Source: UBA4582 sp047630175
GTDB lineage: Bacteria > Pseudomonadota > Gammaproteobacteria > Pseudomonadales > Azotimanducaceae
DNA: 64,000 nucleotides
NCBI GenBank assembly: GCA_047630175.1
Contig: JBLHVI010000013.1
Coordinates: 1 to 64,000 of the forward strand
Reading direction: 5' to 3'
Below, piece by piece: positions 33,559 through 42,922 of the stretch (position 1 is the stretch's first letter; the number at the start of each line of letters is the position of its first letter). The translations under genes and the position numbers were made by a program. Under the pieces are notes generated by a model. It worked only from the letters and a program-made list of their open reading frames with translations, did no database searches and was not told the origin of the DNA.

Positions 33559-34935
33559 TTACAACGTTTTAGCTTTCGCTATAGCTTGCTCGATATTACC
33601 GACCATGCTGAAAGCCGCTTCTGGTAAATCGTCAAACTCACCGTCGAGAATGCCCTTGAAGCTTCGGATCGTATCGGCCAACGAGACATACACACCCGGT
33701 GTACCAGTGAATACCTCAGCAACGTGCATAGGCTGCGAGAAAAACTGACTGACTTTACGTGCCCGGTAGACGGTGAGCTTGTCTTCTTCTGACAACTCAT
33801 CCATACCCAAAATTGCAATAATATCTTTTAGCTCTTTGTACTTCTGTAAAACGCCCTTAACACGCTGCGCTACGCTGTAATGCTCTTCGCCTACAACCAG
33901 CGGATCGAGCTGACGTGAGGTTGAATCCAACGGGTCTACGGCAGGATAGATACCCAAGGATGCGATATCCCGTGACAGTGTTACGGTGGAGTCCAAGTGA
34001 GCAAATGTTGTCGCAGGTGATGGATCAGTAAGGTCGTCCGCAGGTACGTAAACGGCTTGGATAGACGTGATCGAACCCGTCTTAGTCGTCGTAATGCGTT
34101 CCTGCAGAACACCCATCTCTTCAGCAAGCGTCGGCTGGTAACCTACCGCTGATGGCATACGGCCAAGCAATGCAGAAACTTCAGTACCCGCTAGCGTGTA
34201 GCGATAAATATTATCGACAAAAAACAGTACATCTTTGCCGTCATCGCGGAATTTCTCAGCCATGGTCAACCCTGACAAGGCAACACGCAAACGGTTGCCC
34301 GGAGGCTCATTCATCTGACCAAACACCATCGCGATTTTGTCGAGAACGCCAGCTGCATGCATCTCATGGTAGAAGTCGTTACCTTCACGAGTCCGCTCAC
34401 CTACGCCTGCAAAGACAGACAAACCAGCGTGCTCACTGGCAATGTTATTAATCAGCTCGAGCATGGTGACGGTTTTACCCACACCTGCACCACCGAACAA
34501 ACCAACTTTACCGCCTTTCGCGAACGGGCAGATGAGGTCAATAACCTTGACACCCGTTTCGAGCAGATCGCGTCCGCCAGCCTGCTCTTCATAGGAAGGC
34601 GGCGCACGGTGAATAGGCATGCGAACCTTTTCGCCAATCGGCCCTTTCTCATCAATAGGCTTGCCCAACACATCCATAATGCGACCGAGGGTTTCTTCAC
34701 CGACGGGCACAGAAATGGGCTCTTGGGTATTACTGACACCCAAACCGCGAGCGATGCCCTCGGAGCTGCCCATAGCAATAGTACGGACGACTCCGTCACC
34801 CAACTGCTGCTGGACTTCCAACGTTAGGTCTTTCTCGTCAACGACCAATGCGTGGTAAACCTGGGGGACATCATCCCGTGGAAACTCAACGTCAATGACT
34901 GCACCAATAACCTGTACGATACGTCCGCTACCCAT
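33559..34935 (-). CDS. atpD: ATP synthase beta subunit
   Basis: Catalytic F1 subunit. The P-loop GGAGVGKTV is near residue 148 and the catalytic GERTREGNDFY near 180; length 458 is normal. It sits between atpG and atpC in the standard order. Confidence 0.99.
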   Translation of the reverse strand: MGSGRIVQVIGAVIDVEFPRDDVPQVYHALVVDEKDLTLEVQQQLGDGVVRTIAMGSSEGIARGLGVSNTQEPISVPVGEETLGRIMDVLGKPIDEKGPIGEKVRMPIHRAPPSYEEQAGGRDLLETGVKVIDLICPFAKGGKVGLFGGAGVGKTVTMLELINNIASEHAGLSVFAGVGERTREGNDFYHEMHAAGVLDKIAMVFGQMNEPPGNRLRVALSGLTMAEKFRDDGKDVLFFVDNIYRYTLAGTEVSALLGRMPSAVGYQPTLAEEMGVLQERITTTKTGSITSIQAVYVPADDLTDPSPATTFAHLDSTVTLSRDIASLGIYPAVDPLDSTSRQLDPLVVGEEHYSVAQRVKGVLQKYKELKDIIAILGMDELSEEDKLTVYRARKVSQFFSQPMHVAEVFTGTPGVYVSLADTIRSFKGILDGEFDDLPEAAFSMVGNIEQAIAKAKTL

Positions 34936-34979
34936 CGCTATATCCTCTTACACTCAAACAATTTTGAAGGTGCAGGCGG

Positions 34980-35840
34980 TTAAACCGCCGCCGCACCACT
35001 AACAATCTCTGACAACTCTTGGGTGATCGCTGCCTGACGGGCATTGTTCATGATCAACTGCAACTCATCCACCATATCGCCGGCGTTGTCTGTCGCGCTT
35101 TTCATAGCAATCATCTTTGCCGCTTGCTCACAAGCGACGTTTTCTACGACGGCTTGATACACCTGCGACTCAATGAAGCGGGTGATCAACCCTTCGATAA
35201 GCTCGCGCGCATCGGGTTCGTAAATATAGTCCCAACGGTGTGCCATGGACTTGTCTTCCATAGCTGCCAATGGCACCAACTGGCGCAGGGTAGGTACCTG
35301 AGTCATGGTGTTTTTAAAGACGTTGTTACCTAGAATAATCTTATCAACCTTGCCTGTCTCGAAGGCTTCCAGCATAACCTTGATACTGCCAATCAGATCC
35401 ACCATGGATGGGTTCTCACTGACATGAGTGCTAGCTGCAACAACGTTGCCGCCGTAGCTTCGGAAAAACTGCGCACCCTTGTTGCCGATCAAACACAGAT
35501 CGACTTCAATACCTTGATCAACCCAGCCTTTAATATCTCTCACCGCTGCTTTAAGCAGGTTGATATTGAGACCACCGCACAGGCCTTTGTCAGTGGTTAC
35601 AAGAATATAGCCAACCCGCTTAACCTCACGCTCTACCATGTACTGGTGGCGATATTCCGGCGAAGCATTAGCCACATGACCAATTACCGTACGGATATGA
35701 TCCGAATAGGGACGGCCACGCGACATACGGTCCTGAGCCTTACGCATCTTACTGGCAGCGACCATCTCCATCGCGCTGGTAATTTTTTGCGTATTCTTGA
35801 TACTGCCTATTTGCTTTCGAAGTTCTTTGGCGTTCGCCAT
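34980..35840 (-). CDS. atpG: ATP synthase gamma subunit
   Basis: Rotating shaft of F1. The N-terminal helix (AKELRKQIGSIKNTQKITSA) and the C-terminal helix with MMxxxNARQAAITQELSEI pattern (IMNNARQAAITQELSEIV) are both intact over 286 residues. Gap to atpD is 44 bases. Confidence 0.98.
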   Translation of the reverse strand: MANAKELRKQIGSIKNTQKITSAMEMVAASKMRKAQDRMSRGRPYSDHIRTVIGHVANASPEYRHQYMVEREVKRVGYILVTTDKGLCGGLNINLLKAAVRDIKGWVDQGIEVDLCLIGNKGAQFFRSYGGNVVAASTHVSENPSMVDLIGSIKVMLEAFETGKVDKIILGNNVFKNTMTQVPTLRQLVPLAAMEDKSMAHRWDYIYEPDARELIEGLITRFIESQVYQAVVENVACEQAAKMIAMKSATDNAGDMVDELQLIMNNARQAAITQELSEIVSGAAAV

Positions 35841-35864
35841 ATCAGTTTCGTCCGGCTATAGCCC

Positions 35865-37409
35865 TTACCAGGTCTGGGTGGATTTAAAAGTCTCGACCGC
35901 TTTACGCATGGTATCGATAACTTCCGGTGTGTAGGCACCCTTGGTGTTCACTTCTGTCATAAACGCGGCATGCTCTGCATTCATGTAAGAGATCAGCGCT
36001 GCTTCAAAATCCAGAATCTTTTCAACGGGTATATCACGCAAGAAACCTTCGTTAGCCGCAAACAATACGCTGCCCATTTCTGCAACGTTCATGGGGGCGT
36101 ATTGCTTTTGCTTCATCAGCTCATTAATACGCTCGCCGTGCTCCAGCTGCCGACGAGTTGCCTCGTCTAGGTCGGATGCAAACTGCGAGAAGGCCGCCAA
36201 TTCACGATACTGAGCCAGCGCGAGCTTGATACCGCCAGAAATTTTTGACATGAACTTAACTTGGGCATCACCACCTACGCGAGATACTGAGATACCCGGG
36301 TTCATGGCAGGTCGTTCGCCGGCATTGAACTTGTCACTTTCCAGAAAGATTTGGCCATCCGTAATAGAAATCACGTTTGTCGGCACAAACGCTGAGACAT
36401 CACCCGCTTGGGTTTCAATAATAGGTAAGGCCGTCAAAGAACCGGTTTGGCCTTTTACCGCGCCGTTTGTCTGTGCTTCAACATAGTCTGCGTTTACACG
36501 CGCAGCGCGCTCCAGCAACCGAGAGTGCAAATAAAATACGTCTCCAGGGTAAGCTTCGCGACCAGGTGGGCGACGCAGTAACAGCGAAATCTGGCGGTAA
36601 GCAATGGCTTGCTTCGTCAGGTCATCATAGATGATCAGTGCATCTTCGCCCATGTCGCGGAAGTATTCGCCCATCGCACAACCTGCATAGGGCGCAATAT
36701 ACTGCATTGTCGCTGGATCAGCAGCACCCGCTACAACCACGATGGTATTTTCCATCGCGCCATGCTCTTCAAGTGTCCGAACAACGTTGGCAACAGACGA
36801 GAACTTTTGTCCGATGGCGACATAAACGCATTTAATGCCAGTTTCTTTCTGGTTGATAATTGCGTCAATGGCAATGGCCGTCTTGCCGGTCTGCCGGTCA
36901 CCAATAATCAACTCACGCTGGCCACGGCCAACGGGGATCATCGAATCAATGCATTTAAGGCCGGTCTGTAGAGGCTGGTCAACGTGCTGACGTGCAATAA
37001 CCCCGGGCGCAACCTTCTCAACAGGTGACGTTGTTTTGGCGTTTAATGCGCCCTTACCATCAATCGGATTACCAAGTGCGTCGACTACACGACCCAGTAG
37101 CTCTGGTCCCGTTGGCACTTCAAGAATTCGACCAGTGCACTTGGCGGTCTGGCCCTCGCGCAAACTCTTGTAGTCACCTAATACCACCGCACCGACTGAG
37201 TCGCGTTCTAGGTTAAGAGCAAAACCAAAAAGGTTTCCTGGAAACTCGATCATCTCGCCGTTTTGAACGTCGGCCAGACCATGGATCCGCACGATACCGT
37301 CAGACACACTGACAATCGTGCCCTCGTTCCGGGCTTCTGAAGAGATATCCAGCTTCTCAATACGTTGCTTGATAATCTCGCTGATTTCGGACGGATTCAG
37401 TTGTTGCAT
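35865..37409 (-). CDS. atpA: ATP synthase alpha subunit
   Basis: Non-catalytic nucleotide-binding F1 subunit. 514 residues with the P-loop GDRQTGKTAIAID near residue 169 and the alpha/beta signature PAMNPGISVSRVGGDAQ near residue 365. It is separated from atpH by 184 bases, much more than the usual short gap, so its translation start may depend on its own leader; GGGGAACG precedes the ATG by a few bases. Confidence 0.99.
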   Translation of the reverse strand: MQQLNPSEISEIIKQRIEKLDISSEARNEGTIVSVSDGIVRIHGLADVQNGEMIEFPGNLFGFALNLERDSVGAVVLGDYKSLREGQTAKCTGRILEVPTGPELLGRVVDALGNPIDGKGALNAKTTSPVEKVAPGVIARQHVDQPLQTGLKCIDSMIPVGRGQRELIIGDRQTGKTAIAIDAIINQKETGIKCVYVAIGQKFSSVANVVRTLEEHGAMENTIVVVAGAADPATMQYIAPYAGCAMGEYFRDMGEDALIIYDDLTKQAIAYRQISLLLRRPPGREAYPGDVFYLHSRLLERAARVNADYVEAQTNGAVKGQTGSLTALPIIETQAGDVSAFVPTNVISITDGQIFLESDKFNAGERPAMNPGISVSRVGGDAQVKFMSKISGGIKLALAQYRELAAFSQFASDLDEATRRQLEHGERINELMKQKQYAPMNVAEMGSVLFAANEGFLRDIPVEKILDFEAALISYMNAEHAAFMTEVNTKGAYTPEVIDTMRKAVETFKSTQTW

Positions 37410-37593
37410 GCGCCGTTCCCCAAGGAAAGGTTAAATCGTTTATGTTAAGTATCTATCTCTGTCTGCTCAGTTATTACTGCACTACTACTGAACGCTATTT
37501 GGCGATAAACCGAGGCCATCTAAAGCGCTCCGTTAATCTATCACCCCTCACGCAGTACGCTGTGCTCATTACCGTCATCTAAACTACGTAATG
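37410..37593 (-). other. Unusually long atpH-atpA spacer
   Basis: 184 bases between the atpH stop and the atpA start, within an operon whose other spacers are 9 to 76 bases. I see no strong hairpin, no promoter close to consensus and no protein-like reading frame; only two short frames of 24 and 27 codons occur. It may hold a weak promoter, an RNA processing site or simply be neutral sequence. Confidence 0.5.
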
Positions 37594-38136
37594 TTAGCTC
37601 AGTACCTGAGCAAGTTTCTGTAACTTACCGCGCACAGAATTATCTATCACTGTGTCTTCTGTTCTGATGATCACACCACCCAACAACGACTTATCAACTG
37701 TTGCTGAAAAGTTTATGTCACGCTGCAATCGCTTTTTCAAGGCCGCTGCGAGCTTCAGTGTATCTTCGTCACTGACCTCAAAGGCACTAATCAGGCTGAC
37801 ATCCATGGTTTTCTCGTGGTGCGCCTTCATCAGCTCAAACAACGCGTAAATCGTCGGCAGCAGGCTCATGCGTCCATACTCTGCCAGTACCGAGACGAAG
37901 TTTTTACCTTTGTCAGATAACTCCTCACCCATGATCTCCAGTAACAAACTTGCTTCCTGCGCTGTCGTTAGTCGAGGATTATCCAGCGCTTGCCGCACAG
38001 GACCCAAGATAACGGCCGCACTGAGCAAACTCAGCATGCGTGACCAACTGGCCAAACCAGACGCTTCGTCAAGAGCGACGGAAAAAGCCGCTCGGGCATA
38101 AGGTCTCGCTACGGTCGTGTTTTCTGCCTCAGCCAT
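37594..38136 (-). CDS. atpH: ATP synthase delta subunit
   Basis: Peripheral-stalk subunit linking F1 to Fo. 180 residues beginning with the family pattern VARPYARAAFSVALDE and ending with DNSVRGKLQKLAQVLS. It follows atpF by nine bases. The stop is followed by the long spacer before atpA. Confidence 0.96.
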   Translation of the reverse strand: MAEAENTTVARPYARAAFSVALDEASGLASWSRMLSLLSAAVILGPVRQALDNPRLTTAQEASLLLEIMGEELSDKGKNFVSVLAEYGRMSLLPTIYALFELMKAHHEKTMDVSLISAFEVSDEDTLKLAAALKKRLQRDINFSATVDKSLLGGVIIRTEDTVIDNSVRGKLQKLAQVLS

Positions 38137-38145
38137 TATCTATCC

Positions 38146-38616
38146 CTACAGCTGCGCTGCGAGTTTGTTGAGCATCTCCTGGTGCGCGGCCGGTGTGACC
38201 TCGCTTTCCAGAATCTTCTCGGCGCCTTCAACAGCAAGTTCCCCAACGCGCGCTCGGAGACCTTCACGCGCGCGGTTGATTTCGTGCTCAATCTCCGCCT
38301 GAGCACCCTGCTTGATGCGATCCGCTTCATCGACTGCTAGGGTCTTCGCGTCTTCAACAATTTGGCTTGCGCGCTGATGCGCCTGAGCGATCAGTTCTGC
38401 CGATTGCTTCTTGGCAGCGTCTAACTCAATAGCGACAGAGTCGTTGGCAGCTTCCAATTGCTTTTCAGCTTGGACTGCTTTATCAAGTCCATCAGCCAAC
38501 ATTTTTTGTCGCTCACGCATTGCCGCTGTCAGCGGCGGCCACACGTACTTCATGCAAAACAACACGAAGAGTACGAACGAGATCATCTGTCCGAACATGG
38601 TTAAATTAATCGTCAC
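38146..38616 (-). CDS. atpF: ATP synthase b subunit
   Basis: Peripheral stalk. A single N-terminal membrane segment (LTMFGQMISFVLFVLFCMKY) is followed by a long charged helix that dimerises. The 156-residue length is standard. Only one b gene is present, so the enzyme is the bacterial b2 type. Confidence 0.97.
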   Translation of the reverse strand: MTINLTMFGQMISFVLFVLFCMKYVWPPLTAAMRERQKMLADGLDKAVQAEKQLEAANDSVAIELDAAKKQSAELIAQAHQRASQIVEDAKTLAVDEADRIKQGAQAEIEHEINRAREGLRARVGELAVEGAEKILESEVTPAAHQEMLNKLAAQL

Positions 38617-38652
38617 ACTTCACCTCCAACGTGGAGCAATGATGAGTTCGCG

Positions 38653-38880
38653 TTACAGCGCGAAGATCATGTAAAGAGAAATACCGACCGCAATAATGGG
38701 GACAGCATCGACAAGAGCGACAGAGATGAACAATTGTGTCATCAGCATTGGCTGCAGTTCCGGCTGGCGTGCAATACCTTCCAGATACTTGCCACTAAGA
38801 ATACCAATGGCGAGGCCACTACCAATGGCGCCTAGGCCCATCAAGATGGCCGCGGCAACGTATATGAGAGATTGTTCCAT
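38653..38880 (-). CDS. atpE: ATP synthase c subunit
   Basis: Ring-forming proteolipid of Fo, 75 residues, two membrane helices joined by the polar loop ARQPELQ. The ion-binding carboxylate is Asp58 in VALVDAVPIIAVG. The first helix lacks the Gln and the second the Glu/Ser set of sodium-binding rings, so a proton-driven enzyme is inferred. Confidence 0.98.
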   Translation of the reverse strand: MEQSLIYVAAAILMGLGAIGSGLAIGILSGKYLEGIARQPELQPMLMTQLFISVALVDAVPIIAVGISLYMIFAL

Positions 38881-38956
38881 GTGTGACTCCTTTGAACTCG
38901 TCGTAAAGCTAGGTTATGAGTGGTGCGTTAGTGATACGTTTCGAACTAATTTGCAG

Positions 38957-39796
38957 TTAATGCTCTGCAGTGTCATGGGCCTGACTGAGATAAACGATGG
39001 TCAGAATCATGAAAACAAAAGCCTGCAAGCTGATAATCAAAATATGGAATATTGCCCAAGGCAGCGACAGTGCCCATTGCGCATAAAACGGCAGTAGCGC
39101 GATCAGAATAAAAATCATCTCGCCAGCGTACATGTTGCCAAATAGACGCAGGCCGTGAGACAAAGGCTTAGCGATTAAATCGACAACCTCGAGAATAAAG
39201 TTGAACCAGTAAAGGCTCCAGTGCGGAATAGGGTGGGTAAATAGACCTGCACCGAACTTGATCGGCCCTTTGATTTTTATGTTGTAGAACAGCACTAGGA
39301 AGAACACACCGACCGACATGCCCAATGTGGCGTTTGGATCGGTCGTCGCAACAACCTTAAAATAATCAACGCCTGCGGCGTGGGCGAAAAACGGAATTAA
39401 ATCAACCGGCATCAAATCCATCATACTCATCAGGAAAACCCATACCAGCACGGTGAGTGACAGTGGACCGATGATAGGATTTGGTCGGTTGCCAAATACC
39501 TGCCGGATATTTTCTTCAACGAATTCAACAACTATTTCACAGAAGTTCTGCAGTCCGCCTGGGACACCTGTTGTGGCGCTGCGAGCGGCAGTGGTGAAAA
39601 TTAATAAAAACAACATACCGAGGGTAATAGACCAAAACATTGTATCCACATGAATGGCCAAAAAGCCCATGCTCGCCACTTCCTCACCGGTCTGAGCTAA
39701 ACCCCAGGTACCGTCTGGGAATTGGCCATACGTCAAGTTGGTCAAGTGGTGCTTGATGTATTCGCCAGAAGTCTGGGTTTCGCCCGCCATACTCAT
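38957..39796 (-). CDS. atpB: ATP synthase a subunit
   Basis: Stator channel subunit of Fo. 279 residues with several membrane segments. The essential arginine lies in the PLSHGLRLFGNMYAGE motif near residue 207. Standard position between atpI and atpE. Confidence 0.98.
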   Translation of the reverse strand: MSMAGETQTSGEYIKHHLTNLTYGQFPDGTWGLAQTGEEVASMGFLAIHVDTMFWSITLGMLFLLIFTTAARSATTGVPGGLQNFCEIVVEFVEENIRQVFGNRPNPIIGPLSLTVLVWVFLMSMMDLMPVDLIPFFAHAAGVDYFKVVATTDPNATLGMSVGVFFLVLFYNIKIKGPIKFGAGLFTHPIPHWSLYWFNFILEVVDLIAKPLSHGLRLFGNMYAGEMIFILIALLPFYAQWALSLPWAIFHILIISLQAFVFMILTIVYLSQAHDTAEH

Positions 39797-39814
39797 CTTT
39801 ACTCTGCTGAATTC

Positions 39815-40183
39815 CTACAACGCTTTCTGATCGCTTGAACGCTGTTCCTGCTGCTTTAGCAGCAATGGAACTATCATGTTCATTACTATGATCAGAGCCA
39901 GGGCCACAAAAAACATTAAAACGTTTAATGGCCTTACCCAAATAAACACCGAGGCGAACATAACCACCGAGATGCCTAACTTTCCTAATTGCCCCATGAC
40001 CAGTGACCGAAGTGCCTGACCTGAACTTTTATCAAAACTCATTCGCCAAGCCAAGAACGCACCTGGAACCAATGCTACAAAACCGCCGAGCGCGATTGAA
40101 TACGCTGCTACCCAATCAAACCAAGCAACTGCTGTTGCTGCTAGCAGTGTTACGCAGAACTGGGCGATCACAATCTTTAACAT
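39815..40183 (-). CDS. atpI: ATP synthase protein I
   Basis: Small membrane protein that helps assemble the c ring or import magnesium; not part of the finished enzyme. Four membrane segments over 122 residues. ATG 40183 is chosen because AGAAGG lies nine bases upstream; a TTG at 40210 is an alternative. First gene of the atp operon, behind the promoter at 40324-40352. Confidence 0.9.
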   Translation of the reverse strand: MLKIVIAQFCVTLLAATAVAWFDWVAAYSIALGGFVALVPGAFLAWRMSFDKSSGQALRSLVMGQLGKLGISVVMFASVFIWVRPLNVLMFFVALALIIVMNMIVPLLLKQQEQRSSDQKAL

Positions 40184-40323
40184 GGCGCGGTGCCTTCTTC
40201 GAGAAGCCAAACCAATCCAGTTTTATACTTTGCCTCCGCGCTATTGCTACGGAAACATCACCGATTGGTCTTACGTCATGCTTGGCCGCGTGGCTCATTA
40301 TTGCCATGATATCGCGGGAGCAG

Positions 40324-40352
40324 AGTATAGTGATTTCAGCACGGCCTATCAA
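40324..40352 (-). promoter_or_regulatory. Sigma-70 promoter of the atp operon
   Basis: On the minus strand TTGATA, a 17-base spacer and TATACT. Near-consensus with ideal spacing, pointing at atpI and leaving a leader of roughly 130 bases. The rest of the 40184-40518 intergenic stretch holds the parB-side hairpin and no gene I can support. Confidence 0.7.
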
Positions 40353-40450
40353 TGTGCGATCGCGGTAATTTTCGTATATTTCGTTGCCGCTGAAAAATTA
40401 TCTGGCCTGTAGTCGAATCGCATGACCAAAATCCACTGACTCAATTATTG

Positions 40451-40471
40451 GCCTAGTCTGTTGCTCTAGGC
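40451..40471 (-). terminator. Hairpin downstream of parB
   Basis: GCCTAG (40451-40456) and CTAGGC (40466-40471) can pair around a nine-base loop about 50 bases after the parB stop. No T run follows, so this is at best a weak end point for the rpmH-side gene block. Confidence 0.3.
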
Positions 40472-40518
40472 GTTAACTTGAGTTGATCTCGCGTTTAATT
40501 GAATCGTTAATTGGACGT

Positions 40519-41394
40519 TTAATCGAGCTCGCCGAAACGACTCAGAACCCCGTCTAATTCATCGAGACTGTTGTACTTGATCACTAGTTTGCCCTTACCA
40601 CCTGCGGTATGCTGAATATTCACGGGCTGCCCAAGCTTATTCGTCAACCGGTTTTCCAACTGACGGGTATCGGCGTCAACAGATTGTTTTGAGGTATCTA
40701 CCTTCGGCGCAGCTGTTAAACGCCGAACGAGCGCTTCAGCCTGTCGAACATTAAGGTTCTGCGCAACAATCTCACGTGCAGCTTTGATCTGATTGTCATT
40801 CGACAACGTCAGCATTGCCCGAGCATGGCCCATCTCGATGTCGCCGTTAGCCAGCATCTGAGCAACCTCACCGCCTAGATGCGTCAAACGTAAGAAGTTG
40901 GTAACAGCAGTGCGACTCTTGCCTACTGCATCCGCCACTTGCTGGTGGGTCAAGTCAAACTCGTCGACAAGCCGTTGCAGCGCCAGTGCCTCTTCCATGG
41001 GATTTAAATCCTCGCGCTGAATATTCTCAATCAGCGACATGGCCACGGCAGATTCATCACTGACGTCACGAATGACTGCAGGAATTTTCTCCATCCCCGC
41101 CAATTGCGCAGCTCGCCAGCGGCGCTCGCCAGCAATAATTTCATAACGCTGATCACCAACAGAACGCAGAACAATTGGCTGCATCAAACCCTGAGCACGA
41201 ATAGAGGCAGCCAACTCCTGCAGCGCGTCATCGTCCATGACCTTCCGCGGTTGATACTTACCTGGCCGAATCCATTCAACGGGTATCTCGTCTAGACGTT
41301 GACCCGCAGCCGCGTCCGGTCCTGTGCTAGTTTTTTTCTCTGCACCCAACAGGGCGTCAAGCCCGCGACCGAGCCCGCGTTTTTTGGCAACCAT
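40519..41394 (-). CDS. parB: Chromosome partitioning protein ParB
   Basis: CTP-dependent DNA clamp that loads at parS sites and segregates the origin. 291 residues: N-terminal GLGRGLDALLG, the CTP-binding region IPVEWIRPGKYQPRK and GERRWRAAQLA, the helix-turn-helix LTHQQVADAVGKSRTAVTNF, and a C-terminal dimerisation domain. Two parS sites lie 12-13 kb away in recF. Two bases separate it from parA. Confidence 0.98.
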   Translation of the reverse strand: MVAKKRGLGRGLDALLGAEKKTSTGPDAAAGQRLDEIPVEWIRPGKYQPRKVMDDDALQELAASIRAQGLMQPIVLRSVGDQRYEIIAGERRWRAAQLAGMEKIPAVIRDVSDESAVAMSLIENIQREDLNPMEEALALQRLVDEFDLTHQQVADAVGKSRTAVTNFLRLTHLGGEVAQMLANGDIEMGHARAMLTLSNDNQIKAAREIVAQNLNVRQAEALVRRLTAAPKVDTSKQSVDADTRQLENRLTNKLGQPVNIQHTAGGKGKLVIKYNSLDELDGVLSRFGELD

Positions 41395-41396
41395 AG

Positions 41397-42206
41397 TTAT
41401 TCTCCTGAGGGCTGACGTTCTGTTGCAGATATCCGCGCTGGTTGCTCATAACGTCGAGCGAGTTCACTGGCCAACGCCAAGTAAGCCCGGGCGCCGCGCG
41501 ACTGCTTGTCGTAATACAAGACCGGCAAGCCGTAACTTGGTGCTTCTGCAAGCCGCACGTTGCGAGGGATAACTGTTTTGTAAACCTTGTCTCCAAAATG
41601 ATCGAGCAACTGCTGCGAGACGTCACGTGTCAGGCTATTGCGTGGGTCATACATGGTTCTCAATATCCCCTCGATCTTGAGCTCAGGGTTCAGGTTCTCA
41701 GTGATTCGGCCGACCGTGGTCATCAGCGCCGACAATCCCTCCAACGCGTAGTATTCGCATTGCATAGGAATGATGGCGGCATCTGCTGCCACCAAACCAT
41801 TAATTGTCAGCAAACTAAGACTGGGCGGGCAGTCAATAACAATAAAATCATACTGCGACTGCACAGTCATCAACGCTTCCTTGAGTCGATACTCACGACG
41901 ATCAAGGCTCAGTAATTCAACTTCAGCACCGGTCAACTCTACGTTCGACCCTATTAGATCGTAGCCCGCGGATTCAGCGTCGATGCGCGCTTCGGTGACA
42001 GTCGTGCCGTCTACAAGCACCTCATAGACTGACGCATCCAGATCACTCTTATCAACGCCACTTCCCATGGTTGCATTACCCTGCGGATCTAAATCGATCA
42101 ACAGCACACGACGTTTAATCGCGGCCAGAGAGGCGGCCAAATTAACGCTGGTGGTCGTCTTACCGACACCGCCTTTTTGATTGGTAACTGCCAGAACAAT
42201 TGCCAC
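41397..42206 (-). CDS. parA: Chromosome partitioning ATPase ParA (Soj)
   Basis: Walker-type ATPase that moves ParB-parS complexes. 269 residues with the deviant Walker A NQKGGVGKTTTSVNLAA near residue 9 and Walker B VIDCPPSLSLL near 120. No N-terminal DNA-binding extension, so it is the chromosomal type. Part of the rsmG-parA-parB set. Confidence 0.98.
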   Translation of the reverse strand: MAIVLAVTNQKGGVGKTTTSVNLAASLAAIKRRVLLIDLDPQGNATMGSGVDKSDLDASVYEVLVDGTTVTEARIDAESAGYDLIGSNVELTGAEVELLSLDRREYRLKEALMTVQSQYDFIVIDCPPSLSLLTINGLVAADAAIIPMQCEYYALEGLSALMTTVGRITENLNPELKIEGILRTMYDPRNSLTRDVSQQLLDHFGDKVYKTVIPRNVRLAEAPSYGLPVLYYDKQSRGARAYLALASELARRYEQPARISATERQPSGE

Positions 42207-42232
42207 GACTTAATCGCCTTTTAGCTTAGACG

Positions 42233-42922
42233 TCATGATGGCTGCACGTCACAGTGATTGTTAAGGAGCCGCTGCAAGACATACAGATGCCGTTCGGCGT
42301 CAATGCCGGGTACCTGCAGGGCGTGGACTTGAGCAATTTTTAGCGCCGATTGCGTAGAGTCATCGGCTATATTCGATAAAGCATCATCAACTTCTTGCTT
42401 ACCCTTCATTGCGAGCAAGTTACCCTTGTCCGCTAGCAGGTGTTGCAGACCCTGACTGATATCTGTCAGCTTGGCAAATGCCCGACACAAGATTAACTCA
42501 AATTGACCGGCATAATCCTCTACTCGGGATTGCACCACGGTGACGTTAGTCAGCTTCAGCTCTATCTGCATCTGTTGCAGGAACCGGGTCTTCTTGCCAT
42601 TGCTATCCAGCAAGACAAACTCAAGCTGAGGGTAATACATCGCCAACGGAATTCCCGGTAAGCCAGCACCACTGCCCACGTCTAAAACTCTAACGGGTGC
42701 TGCAAGCTCTGCCAAAAAAGGCGCCACCGCTAAAGAGTCCAACAAATGTAACGTCACCATGGCCTCTGGGTCGCGGATAGACGTGAGGTTATAAACCTTG
42801 TTCCATTTAACGAGGTTCTGGATAAACCTTTCTAGCCGCAGCACCAGATCAGCAGGGCAGTGCAAGCCTAGCTCAACCATGCCTTGCTCGATGGCCCCCT
42901 GCAGCGCCTGGTTGGCGCTCAT
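42233..42922 (-). CDS. rsmG: 16S rRNA (guanine-527-N7) methyltransferase RsmG
   Basis: Methylates G527 of 16S rRNA using S-adenosylmethionine. 229 residues with the SAM motif VLDVGSGAGLPGIPLA near residue 79 and FELILCRAFAKL near 145. Its start overlaps the mnmG stop by four bases (ATGA), so the two are translationally coupled. Confidence 0.97.
   Translation of the reverse strand: MSANQALQGAIEQGMVELGLHCPADLVLRLERFIQNLVKWNKVYNLTSIRDPEAMVTLHLLDSLAVAPFLAELAAPVRVLDVGSGAGLPGIPLAMYYPQLEFVLLDSNGKKTRFLQQMQIELKLTNVTVVQSRVEDYAGQFELILCRAFAKLTDISQGLQHLLADKGNLLAMKGKQEVDDALSNIADDSTQSALKIAQVHALQVPGIDAERHLYVLQRLLNNHCDVQPS

Noticed and set aside
40182..40412. Plus-strand open frame of 76 codons between atpI and parB
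   Set aside because: It overlaps the atp promoter and the atpI start region, has no recognisable features and no ribosome binding site.
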